A DNA stretch of 64,000 bases from CAJQLB01 sp905479065 (GTDB lineage: Bacteria > Bacteroidota > Bacteroidia > Flavobacteriales > Flavobacteriaceae): contig OX044364.1 of NCBI GenBank assembly GCA_943846735.1, forward strand, positions 434,001-498,000, written 5' to 3'. The notes below the pieces were generated by a model. That model searched no databases. It had not been told where the DNA came from and saw only the letters and a list, made by a program, of their open reading frames with translations. The translations under genes were made by a program, and so were the position numbers. This document shows, in pieces, positions 35,931-44,801 of the stretch; within the stretch, counting starts at the first letter, position 1, and each line of letters starts with the position of its first letter.

Positions 35931-37034
35931 TTAATTAATTTTTTTTAAGATTGAATTCACAAACTTATCAATAGATCTTGATTTTAAATAATCTTTAAAT
36001 ATCAACTGGTTGTTTTTGTTATTGTTTAATCCCTTTTCCATCGCATCTTTTAAAGAAGCTACATCATTATTTTCACAAGTAAAAATTCCTTTAATGTTTG
36101 CTATTTCTCCAGCACACAACGTACTTACAATGGCGTTGTTTTGTGACATCATTTGTAGAAGAACGTTAGGAAAACCTTCAATTCTTGAGGATACTACACA
36201 TAAGTTTGCTTTTTTAAAAATAGGATATACATTTTTTGCAAAGCCATATAAGATGACACGATTTTGTAACCCTAAAGTTTCAATTTGATTCACTAGTTTC
36301 TGTTTTTCCTTATTTGTTCCCATTCCTAGAATAACAAGTTTCAAAGACTTGTCAATTAAAAGGTTAAAGGAATCAATAAGAAGATCAAATCCTTTTTCAG
36401 GAATTATTCGACCGGCAGTTACAATATAATTATCAATTTCAAAATATATTGATTCTGAGGCTTTAGTCGTAATTTCATCGAGGTTTACAGGATTAGGTAT
36501 GACGACAACTTTATTTTTTTTCTTGAGCCATGGAAGAGCTTCTAAAAGTTGTTCCCTCATTAAATCTGTTTGACAAATAATCAAATCTGCTTGCTTGTAT
36601 CCAAATTTGTATGCTGTTTTATAGAGTAAAAGTTTAAAGCCTTTAAACCTTAAAAATATTGATGTTGATTCTCTTAAAATTAGCTTCGTGTTTTTAAGAG
36701 TTTTAACAAACTTTAAAAAGCCAAGTAGCCCATTAATTAAAGTTTGTGAACTAATGGCATGTTTTATATGATGCCTTTTTGTAAGTTTTTTTATGTATTT
36801 AAAGGCATCAAAGTATCCTTTGTAAACCGAACTATTCTCTAGGTAAACAATGTTACATTTGTTCTCAATAGATTCCCAGCCGCGATGTTTTTTTTTGACT
36901 GTAAAAACAACCGTACAAGATTTACCTTGCTTAATTAAAAAATTGATGATCGTATATAGAACTTGTTGTGCTCCACCTCCAATCAAATCATTCGGCATTA
37001 CAAAAAGCCAATCTATGGTTTCTTTTTTTTGCAT
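35931..37034 (-). CDS. GT4 family glycosyltransferase
   Basis: A 367-residue GT-B enzyme with N-terminal WLFVMPNDLIGGGAQQVLYT, C-terminal ITAGRIIPEKGFDLL-like segment (IVTAGRIIPEKGFDLLIDSF) and the nucleotide-sugar motif SSRIEGFPNVLLQMMSQN. Cytosolic face of the membrane. It lies eight bases before the next GT4 gene in the operon. Specificity unknown. Confidence 0.93.
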   Translation of the reverse strand: MQKKETIDWLFVMPNDLIGGGAQQVLYTIINFLIKQGKSCTVVFTVKKKHRGWESIENKCNIVYLENSSVYKGYFDAFKYIKKLTKRHHIKHAISSQTLINGLLGFLKFVKTLKNTKLILRESTSIFLRFKGFKLLLYKTAYKFGYKQADLIICQTDLMREQLLEALPWLKKKNKVVVIPNPVNLDEITTKASESIYFEIDNYIVTAGRIIPEKGFDLLIDSFNLLIDKSLKLVILGMGTNKEKQKLVNQIETLGLQNRVILYGFAKNVYPIFKKANLCVVSSRIEGFPNVLLQMMSQNNAIVSTLCAGEIANIKGIFTCENNDVASLKDAMEKGLNNNKNNQLIFKDYLKSRSIDKFVNSILKKIN

Positions 37035-37095
37035 TTATTTTTACTAGGTCTAATTTTTTTATGACGATAATATTGAACTATTTAATCCGTAAACA

Positions 37096-38187
37096 TTATT
37101 TCGTTTTATTTTTAGCAAGGGATTCAAATAGGTTTTGATATTTCGATATAATATGCTCTTTACTATATCTGGACACAACTGAATTATTAACTACATCTGG
37201 TTTAAAAGTATAATTTTTATTAATTTCATTCAATTTTTGAATATATTTTTTCTCAGAATTCACAATATGACCATTTATGCCCTCTAAAATTATTTCATTA
37301 ATTCCACCTGGAGAGTCAAATGAAATAACAGGGGTTCCTACAGCACAACTTTCTAAAAAAACGTTAGGAAAACCTTCAACAAATGAGCCATTTAAAAAAA
37401 GATTACTATTTCTTAAATAATGTGAAACATTGCTTGTGTAAGGGATTAAAGTTATTTTATCATAAAGATTTGATTGATTGATACAATTTTTAATATTTTC
37501 TAATTCATCACCATTTCCAATAATAGTATAGTGAAAAGGGTGGTTAACCTTTTTCAATAGATTTAACAATCTAATATGACCTTTTCTCTTATGTAATGAC
37601 CCTACAGTAATATATCTTATAATATCTGTTTTTCGGTATATAATGTGATCTTTCAAATAAAAGTCTGCAGTTATCGGATTATTAATTATCACGAGTTTTG
37701 AATGTTTTACAGTGATATTCTCTTTTATATCATTGAGGATGTCTTTAGATTGACAAATAATTATATCGAGATAATTATGGTATTTTGTCATTGGAAAAGT
37801 TAGCACTTTAGGTTTACTAATTCCGTAAGTATTCATTACACTTAAAACACCAGCTTCTCTTCCAACAAATTTGATTTTTCTTAGGAATAAAGAAAATAAA
37901 GCAATAACCTTATTAATGTGGGATATTGAGCCAACGACAATATCTGGTTTGGAGAATAGAATATGTTTGAATAATATAGGAATTCCGTGCAGGACTCTTT
38001 TTTTGTTTAAATATTTTACCTCAATATTTTCTGTAGAATATGCTGTATCTTCTTTTTTACCGACTACAATAAGTATGCTTTTAAATTTCCGCAAATCTAA
38101 ATTCGTTGCAACGAAAGAAATAACTCTTTCAGCTCCGCCAGCTTTTAGGGTTGGTAAAATGAATATTATTTTTATCTTTTTCTTCAT
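37096..38187 (-). CDS. GT4 family glycosyltransferase
   Basis: A 363-residue GT-B enzyme: FILPTLKAGGAERVISFVAT at the N-terminus, ITVGSLHKRKGHIRLL in the second domain and the EX7E-type motif GSFVEGFPNVFLESCAVGTP. It starts three bases after the asnB-like stop codon, implying coupling with that amidotransferase. Donor and acceptor are unknown. Confidence 0.92.
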   Translation of the reverse strand: MKKKIKIIFILPTLKAGGAERVISFVATNLDLRKFKSILIVVGKKEDTAYSTENIEVKYLNKKRVLHGIPILFKHILFSKPDIVVGSISHINKVIALFSLFLRKIKFVGREAGVLSVMNTYGISKPKVLTFPMTKYHNYLDIIICQSKDILNDIKENITVKHSKLVIINNPITADFYLKDHIIYRKTDIIRYITVGSLHKRKGHIRLLNLLKKVNHPFHYTIIGNGDELENIKNCINQSNLYDKITLIPYTSNVSHYLRNSNLFLNGSFVEGFPNVFLESCAVGTPVISFDSPGGINEIILEGINGHIVNSEKKYIQKLNEINKNYTFKPDVVNNSVVSRYSKEHIISKYQNLFESLAKNKTK

Positions 38188-38190
38188 TAA

Positions 38191-40038
38191 TCACAAAACA
38201 GGTAAACCTTTACCATTTTTATTTAGCCATTGTTTTAAAACTAATAATTTCCATATAATTGGATATCTGTTCCAGCTTCCATCCATATGCTGACTAATCA
38301 TTAGTTTTACCTTTTCTACGTCAATACAAGGAATTAATTTTAATGCTTCATCATTGAGTTCATCTAAAACAAAGTCTTTTAAATCTTCTCTAAACCAACG
38401 AGAAAATGGCATTGTAAATCCAGATTTTGGTCTATCAAAGAAAGATGCAGGAAATTTTTGGTACAATATATCTTTTAGAATTCTTTTTTGATTCATTTTA
38501 TCAAATTTAAAATTAGTAGGAAGTGAATTTGCAAAATTTACAACTCGATGATCTAAAAATGGTGCACGAACTTCTAGAGAATATGCCATTGAAGCTCTGT
38601 CCACTTTTGTATTAATATCCCAATTGAGATATGTTTTAGTGTCAAAATTGGCGATACGTTCGAGAAGATTTTTATGATTATGTTGTAAATATTTAATTTC
38701 TTCAACATCATTAAAATCATGAATAGAATTAATCCAAGATGGATCCAAAGAAGTCATTAAATTTAGATAAAAATCATTTGGATTTTTAAAACCTAAGGAT
38801 TGGGAAATTACTTTTAGTTTGTAATTTGGAATAGCGTTTAATCCCTTTGACAAAGTTTTCCTGACACCATACGGTAATTTATAAATTATATTGATTTTTT
38901 TTGCCCAATTATAACGATGATATCCCAAGAAACTTTCGTCTCCAGCATCTCCTGAAAGGGCAACGGTAACATGCTCTCTAGTATATTTTGAAAGTAACAT
39001 CGATGGAATTGCAGAAGAATCAGAGAAAGGTTCGTCATAGAAATGACATATGCTATTTATTAGATCTATGCCTTCTTTATAATTGCAATTTATGGTATGA
39101 TGATCTGTTTTTAGATGATTTGCCACTTGTTGAGCATAAATACTCTCGTCAAATCCTTTTTCATTAAACTTTACAGAGAAAGTTTTGATTTTTGATTCTG
39201 TTGATTCTGTTGCCAAAGCAGCTACAAGCGAAGAATCGATACCTCCAGATAGAAATACACCAACTGGAACATCAGCATATAAGCGTGTTGAAACTGCATC
39301 TTTAAGAATATAATTCAGCTTTTGTTTTGCGTCTTCATATGTGCCTATAAATGGTTTAGTATTTTTGTAATCAATATCCCAATATTGATAATCATCAAAT
39401 TTTCCAGTAGATAAATCAAACGTAAATGCATGTCCCGCTTTAAGTTTTTTAACTTCATTAAATATGGATTGAGGATCAGGAATATTTCCCCAAACTAGGT
39501 AGTATGAAATAGCCTTCTCTGAAATAGTTAAATTAGAATGATGTTTTTGTATTGAAGAAATCTGACTGGAAAATTCAAATTTCTTACCATTATGATAATA
39601 GTAAAATGGTTTTTGACCTAAACGATCTCTAGCCCCAAAGAATATTTGTTTTCTTTCATCATAAATAGCGAAACTAAACATGCCATTAAAATGCAATATA
39701 CAATCTTCACCATATTCTATATAAGCTGCACAAATGACCTCAGTATCACTCGTTGTATTGAAAACATAACCTTTATTTTGAAGTATATCTCGCAAGGTTT
39801 TAAAATTATAGATCTCACCATTGAATGTGATATGGACATGATTGTAATTAAACGGTTGATCAGCTCTTGGATCTAAGTCTATAATAGATAATCGATTATG
39901 ACATAAACTGATAATAGAATTATTTGTCTTATAAGTCTCAAAACCCAATTTATCTGGGCCTCGAAAGGATATGCGTTTAATCTTATCCTTAACTTGAGTT
40001 TCATTATAATTTATATTCGTTCCGTAAATTCCGCACAT
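38191..40038 (-). CDS. asnB: Asparagine synthetase B-like glutamine amidotransferase
   Basis: A 615-residue class II glutamine amidotransferase. Cys2 (MCGIYG) is the N-terminal nucleophile, with FRGPDKLG, HNRLSIIDL and ITFNGEIYN forming the glutaminase site. The synthetase domain has the PP-loop VFLSGGIDSSLVAAL and ALSGDAGDESFLGYHRY. Within an EPS locus such proteins are thought to amidate a sugar carboxylate (uronamide) rather than make free asparagine; here that is inferred from context. Length and motifs are complete. Confidence 0.9.
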   Translation of the reverse strand: MCGIYGTNINYNETQVKDKIKRISFRGPDKLGFETYKTNNSIISLCHNRLSIIDLDPRADQPFNYNHVHITFNGEIYNFKTLRDILQNKGYVFNTTSDTEVICAAYIEYGEDCILHFNGMFSFAIYDERKQIFFGARDRLGQKPFYYYHNGKKFEFSSQISSIQKHHSNLTISEKAISYYLVWGNIPDPQSIFNEVKKLKAGHAFTFDLSTGKFDDYQYWDIDYKNTKPFIGTYEDAKQKLNYILKDAVSTRLYADVPVGVFLSGGIDSSLVAALATESTESKIKTFSVKFNEKGFDESIYAQQVANHLKTDHHTINCNYKEGIDLINSICHFYDEPFSDSSAIPSMLLSKYTREHVTVALSGDAGDESFLGYHRYNWAKKINIIYKLPYGVRKTLSKGLNAIPNYKLKVISQSLGFKNPNDFYLNLMTSLDPSWINSIHDFNDVEEIKYLQHNHKNLLERIANFDTKTYLNWDINTKVDRASMAYSLEVRAPFLDHRVVNFANSLPTNFKFDKMNQKRILKDILYQKFPASFFDRPKSGFTMPFSRWFREDLKDFVLDELNDEALKLIPCIDVEKVKLMISQHMDGSWNRYPIIWKLLVLKQWLNKNGKGLPVL

Positions 40039-40048
40039 AATGGTAAAA

Positions 40049-41116
40049 TTATAATATTGATTGGTAAACTTTCAAGTGCTTTAAATAAACACTATCAATA
40101 TTAAAAACAGATTTAATTTCTTCATGTAATATTTGTGCCTTTTCTTTAGCTTCTTCATAATTTTCCATAACAGATTTCATTTCCTTTGGAAATGAATTTA
40201 AGTCACAAATTACAGAATTTGACTCATTTAAAAAATCAGGTATGCTACCGACAGGTGTTGCAATAATTGGCAAGTTTGATGCTGCAGCTTCTATGATTAC
40301 AACGGGCATACCTTCCCAAGAAGAAGGTAATATTAGACAATGTGCTTTACTTATGAATTCTTTAATGTTTTTGGCAAAACCAAAAAGCTTTATATGATTT
40401 TCTAATTGATATTTAGAAATTAATTCTTCAAGTTCTCCCCTCATGAGACCATCACCAACTACATGAATAATAAAATTATTGATATTATCACGTTTAAGTT
40501 GATTAGCAAATGTAACTAAAGACAAAGGGTTTTTAGGAGTACTTAATCGTCCGAGAAATAAAAATACAAAGGGGTTTAAACAATTATAATACCTTTTTCT
40601 ATCGGAATCAAATTCTTTGAAATCAGCACCATTTGGTATAATAATGCTATTTTTTAAGTACCATCTTTTAGAGTTTTTACTAAAAATAATATCTTTTTCT
40701 CTAAATGATTTTGTAAAAAATAACAGCCATCGTCTTCTTTTTGAAGTAACTTTATTAGTATGCATGGTGTATGTTATGGGAACACTTTTGTACCTCAAAT
40801 TATAAAGCATACCCAATAAACCTCCATGAAATTGATGACAATGAAATATTGGTTTTTGGTAATCTTTTAGAATATTATTCAACTCTTTAATTCCTTGTAA
40901 CAATGTAAAATTTCTAAATGACGTAATATTTAAAAAGTGAACTTCAATGTTTTCATTAATAAATTTATCTTCAAGTGTATTTAATTCAGAGATAGAAATT
41001 ACTATAGTTTTAATGATCGGATTACTTTGCTTAGCAAGTTGGAAGACCATTTGCTCGGCACCACCACCACCTAAACTACTTGATAAATGTACTATTGTTA
41101 TTGGGTTTTGCATCAT
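40049..41116 (-). CDS. GT4 family glycosyltransferase
   Basis: A 355-residue GT-B enzyme: IVHLSSSLGGGGAEQMVFQL at the start, FLFLGRLSTPKNPLSL and the donor-site LPSSWEGMPVVIIEAAASNL. Two consecutive ATG codons (41111-41116) make the exact start uncertain by one residue. It is ten bases upstream of the asnB-like gene. Confidence 0.93.
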   Translation of the reverse strand: MMQNPITIVHLSSSLGGGGAEQMVFQLAKQSNPIIKTIVISISELNTLEDKFINENIEVHFLNITSFRNFTLLQGIKELNNILKDYQKPIFHCHQFHGGLLGMLYNLRYKSVPITYTMHTNKVTSKRRRWLLFFTKSFREKDIIFSKNSKRWYLKNSIIIPNGADFKEFDSDRKRYYNCLNPFVFLFLGRLSTPKNPLSLVTFANQLKRDNINNFIIHVVGDGLMRGELEELISKYQLENHIKLFGFAKNIKEFISKAHCLILPSSWEGMPVVIIEAAASNLPIIATPVGSIPDFLNESNSVICDLNSFPKEMKSVMENYEEAKEKAQILHEEIKSVFNIDSVYLKHLKVYQSIL

Positions 41117-41132
41117 TAATTAAGCAGTTGAT

Positions 41133-42746
41133 TTAGCGTTTTCTTTTAATTTTTGCATCTATAACTGTTAAAGCTCCTGAAGCATTTATTGTATGCGTCG
41201 AGAACATGTCTCTGCTCCAATCTGGTTGAATTGTCCGCTCTAAACATTCTTGATAATTAGAAGTGTTTAGACTTGTTATTTCATAGATTTTCATACCATA
41301 GCCATAATGTTTTGTACAGTCCTGTGCTGGTCTAAAAATACGATTTTTGGATGTGTAAATATGTCCAGCAGGTCTGGCACAACTTTTATCTGTAACTATC
41401 GGATTTTGTTGATGGGAAATCCAATTATCGCTCAATAAATTATCTGTGTAAAATAAATGCAATTCTCCAGGTAATTTAGTTCCGTTTAGTTCTTCAATGT
41501 TTGTAAACAACCAGTAAAAATCATCTTGTTTAAAAATTGTTGAATCAACTGCCTTGATGTTGTTTTTTATAACTCTTTCTAATTCCCATTTATAAGGAAA
41601 CTCGATACATTTATATAATTCTATGGTATTGTTTCCCATAGTTTCAGGTAACATATACAATTCTCCATTATCTTCAATCATTGAAGGATATGAGAGGTGA
41701 TAAGATCGCTCAAGAATAGTAATTGGTGGTTTATAATTACCATGTTTATCCATTTCTATCACTGAAATTTTACCATAAGGTTCATTAAATAAAAATTCTT
41801 CAATAAAAATGTAAAAATTATCATTGCGTCCAATAACAAATGGATCAGCCCAAATGCGGTCTTTAGGTGGAAGTATTTTTTTAAAATCGAGAAAAGACTT
41901 AGGATATTGTTCATCTTTGTCTATATGAAAAAGGAGTATCCATTGCTCAAAATTTGAATGTCTTTCAATAACTCTTTTTAACGCCTTCCAATACAGTATT
42001 GATACTGCTTTTATTGTTTGAAAATTATTAGGAACTTTAAAGTCTTGAATTTTTTGAATTTTTGATTGGTTGTATTTAGCTAACCACTTTTTGAAGAAAA
42101 CCCTTGATTCAGAATGGTGTAATTCTTTTATCATTCTGGGAAGTATATGAGCAGCTTCCCAATATATATTATTGGTATGTCTATTAAGATACAATTTATC
42201 GTTTGAAAATGAGGTTTCATAAATTATAGAATCCTGCTTAACGGGATTTCCTTTTACAAGTATTGAAACTTTAGTGTCTATTTGACCTTCAAATAATTCC
42301 CATGTACCAAAAGGGCCTTTTCTTTTTGTACTATTATCACCAAAATAATATGACCAAACGCCAAACTTAACTTGTTCTAATATCTGTTTTGGAATTGAGT
42401 TTTGGCCGAAATGAATTATTAAATCAATTTGTTTTAAATCTTTTGTTTCAATTGTACTAATCGAACATTCTCTACAATTACTTAGAATCGAATTCAGATT
42501 TTTTTTGATTAAAGCATTCGGAATAGATTTATGAAATTTGTTTTCAATTTTTCTGAATAAAAAGTAAGAAACTTCTTTAATTTTAGAGATTGAGGATTTT
42601 TTTTTAAGAGAAGGCATTTCATTATTGATCACTAAAACAATTTCAGCATATTCAGAATGTATTAAGGACTTAATGCAACTGAATAACCAAGATGGTAAGC
42701 TATTACTGTTTAAAAGTAAACCAACTCTTAATTTATATTTGGCCAT
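41133..42746 (-). CDS. GINT1-like protein with formyltransferase-like N-terminus
   Basis: A 537-residue cytosolic protein with no membrane segment evident. The N-terminal about 230 residues (LRVGLLLNSNSLPSWLFSCI ... IDLIIHFGQNSIPKQIL ... VWSYYFGDN) resemble a degenerate formyltransferase-like fold. The C-terminal half (about 280-530) is a five-bladed propeller-like region with RIWADPFVIGRNDNFYIFIE, SYPSMIEDNGELYMLPET, AVDSTIFKQDDFYWLFTN and SCARPAGHIY. This matches what is catalogued as the glucosamine inositolphosphorylceramide transferase 1 N-terminal domain. Inferred role: sugar modification or transfer in the EPS repeat unit. Confidence 0.7.
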   Translation of the reverse strand: MAKYKLRVGLLLNSNSLPSWLFSCIKSLIHSEYAEIVLVINNEMPSLKKKSSISKIKEVSYFLFRKIENKFHKSIPNALIKKNLNSILSNCRECSISTIETKDLKQIDLIIHFGQNSIPKQILEQVKFGVWSYYFGDNSTKRKGPFGTWELFEGQIDTKVSILVKGNPVKQDSIIYETSFSNDKLYLNRHTNNIYWEAAHILPRMIKELHHSESRVFFKKWLAKYNQSKIQKIQDFKVPNNFQTIKAVSILYWKALKRVIERHSNFEQWILLFHIDKDEQYPKSFLDFKKILPPKDRIWADPFVIGRNDNFYIFIEEFLFNEPYGKISVIEMDKHGNYKPPITILERSYHLSYPSMIEDNGELYMLPETMGNNTIELYKCIEFPYKWELERVIKNNIKAVDSTIFKQDDFYWLFTNIEELNGTKLPGELHLFYTDNLLSDNWISHQQNPIVTDKSCARPAGHIYTSKNRIFRPAQDCTKHYGYGMKIYEITSLNTSNYQECLERTIQPDWSRDMFSTHTINASGALTVIDAKIKRKR

Positions 42747-42814
42747 TTTATTCGTGTTTCTAAAATCTATTAACTTATTATTTTTCGTAAAACCTAAAAA
42801 TTGATGAAATGTAC

Positions 42815-43540
42815 TTACTTTAATTTGTGTTTATGAAAATATTGAAATAAGTATACGTTATAATCTGCAGGTTTCACTAGTATAAAATATAAATACCAAA
42901 TAAAACAACTAAGCACAATCATTTCTCCACCATCTTCCAATAGAACTATAAATAGTAACGAATAACGGTTGTGATTTATAACTTCATGAAGTATGTCAAT
43001 ACCAATACCAAAAAATAAGAATACAGCAAATAACAATCCAAGATCAACGGCAATTCTCCTGTATTTTTTATCACCATAATAATAACCAATTACTAAAAAG
43101 AAAATTAGTATTGAACCAAAAACAGCAACATAAGTTAATTCTCCAAAATCTTGAGCCCTTAAACCTAACATTGGCGAATAGTTGAATTTTTCAGTGATCC
43201 AAGATCCAAATCTTTCATGAAATCTTAAGGAATCATCTAATAACATAAGTACAAAAAGAATTAACCAGGATATATATCCCATTTTTTTAGTTTTTATAAA
43301 GAGTCTAATTAGAATAATAATACCAATCACAAATTGTAAATATTGAAACATTTCTGGATAACCATCATCATTATTTAAATAAAAGGGAGCAATTGACCAG
43401 TTGAGATTTATTCGTTTAAATACTAAAAACACAAACAACGCATGTAAGAGTACAAATAATACATCGATACTTAATAATACTTTAAGAAGTCTACTGGCTA
43501 TGGGAATATTAAAATGTCGCTTAAAGAATTGGAAATACAT
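42815..43540 (-). CDS. Polytopic membrane protein of unknown family with buried Asp/His/Glu motifs
   Basis: A 241-residue protein with about six membrane helices. Polar residues recur inside or at the edge of helices: Asp102-Asp103 ... His108-Glu109 (LLDDSLRFHERFG), Glu134 (AQDFGELTYV), Asp182 ... His185-Glu186 (GIGIDILHEVI) and Glu202-Asp203 ... Glu206 (LLEDGGEMIVLS). This looks like a membrane-embedded metal site, so a hydrolase or transferase is possible. I do not recognise the family and assign no function. It is flanked by the Wzy-like gene (139-base gap) and the GINT1-like gene (68-base gap) within the EPS locus. Confidence 0.8.
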   Translation of the reverse strand: MYFQFFKRHFNIPIASRLLKVLLSIDVLFVLLHALFVFLVFKRINLNWSIAPFYLNNDDGYPEMFQYLQFVIGIIILIRLFIKTKKMGYISWLILFVLMLLDDSLRFHERFGSWITEKFNYSPMLGLRAQDFGELTYVAVFGSILIFFLVIGYYYGDKKYRRIAVDLGLLFAVFLFFGIGIDILHEVINHNRYSLLFIVLLEDGGEMIVLSCFIWYLYFILVKPADYNVYLFQYFHKHKLK

Positions 43541-43679
43541 TTTTACTGATTTGAAACATTAAAGTATAACATAAAAATAAAAGTAGAGTTTAATTAGTTA
43601 AAATCCGATAAAGAGACAAATTTCTTCTTAATAATGTACTATTAATAAAAATTTAATAGTTGTATGACCTCGGCAATTA

Positions 43680-44786
43680 TTAATTTTGATTTTCTGTGTC
43701 ATCAGGCTTTTCAATTTCGTTTTCTAAAACCCTTAAATACAACCATAAGGATACAAAAGTAACGTGGTGTATGGTATCAAAATTATGATTTGTTAATCCA
43801 AAAATGATTAAGCCAACAGCCAATAAACATTCGTAAGGTTTAATTTTGAAGGTTTTAAAACTTTTGTATAGAATATAGAAATATATGCCAACAAAGATAA
43901 GAAAGGGAATTAATCCACTATCTCCAATTACCCTAAGGTAGTTGTTATGTACTCCAACTTCATATATGTTATCACTTTTAAAGGATTCGTATCCATTACC
44001 AACTAAAGGGGATTCAAAAATTAAATCATAATATCGAGACCAAGTTTCGGAACGAGAATCAACACCCATTGTTTTGCTGATTTTACCTTGTTCAAATAAA
44101 TTGTTTAATAGATTTAGCCGACCTTTATTTAAACTCAATGTACTAGAAATACTTATTAACAAAAAAACAGCTAAAAAGCCAGTTAAAAATATTCCTATAT
44201 TTTTATGGCTTTGAAAAGTTGAAATGAAAATAGTGATAATCCATAGAACAATAAATGTTCTTGAAAAAGTGAGTATACCACAAAAGGTAAAAAACAATAA
44301 AAATAAATATTTAGATTTTACATTTGTTAAAGAAAACACTAAGGTAATTCCAATGATACATGCGAATCCTGCAGCATTTGGATCTAAAAAATAACCACTA
44401 TATCTACCATAATCCATCGGAAAGAAGAAAGCATTTAAAAATATACTTGAGCTTCCAAAAATAAACAAGATTAATAATTCTTTCACGGAAGTCCTTCTTG
44501 CTAATTCAGCACCACATACAATAATTATTAAGTATTTTATAAGATCAATGTAATAATATTTTTCATCATCAACACCTACCAAACCTGATATCACATAATA
44601 AAGTAAAGCAAATATGATAAATGGCCATGGAGGTGAATGTTTTTTATTAATAGCATAGAAAAAGAGTAGAAGAGATAAGGTCAAATAACTAAATAGACTT
44701 CCTATTTCATCACCATAATTCAATAATAAAACACCGGGAATATTGAAAATTAATAGAATTGAAATGATGTATTGAAATATTTTCAT
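43680..44786 (-). CDS. O-antigen polymerase/ligase-like membrane protein (Wzy-type)
   Basis: A 368-residue protein with about ten membrane helices and one large periplasmic loop (about residues 205-290) that contains SRSETWSRYYDLIFESPLVG, NGYESF and then HNNYLRVIGDSGLIPF, the pattern of the O-antigen ligase/Wzy_C family. It probably polymerises the flipped repeat unit at the periplasmic face. It starts 15 bases after the flippase stop and is probably cotranscribed with it. A role as ligase rather than polymerase cannot be excluded, but Wza/Wzc in the same locus favour polymerase. Confidence 0.88.
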   Translation of the reverse strand: MKIFQYIISILLIFNIPGVLLLNYGDEIGSLFSYLTLSLLLFFYAINKKHSPPWPFIIFALLYYVISGLVGVDDEKYYYIDLIKYLIIIVCGAELARRTSVKELLILFIFGSSSIFLNAFFFPMDYGRYSGYFLDPNAAGFACIIGITLVFSLTNVKSKYLFLLFFTFCGILTFSRTFIVLWIITIFISTFQSHKNIGIFLTGFLAVFLLISISSTLSLNKGRLNLLNNLFEQGKISKTMGVDSRSETWSRYYDLIFESPLVGNGYESFKSDNIYEVGVHNNYLRVIGDSGLIPFLIFVGIYFYILYKSFKTFKIKPYECLLAVGLIIFGLTNHNFDTIHHVTFVSLWLYLRVLENEIEKPDDTENQN

Positions 44787-44801
44787 GAAACAGTATTAAC
44801 C

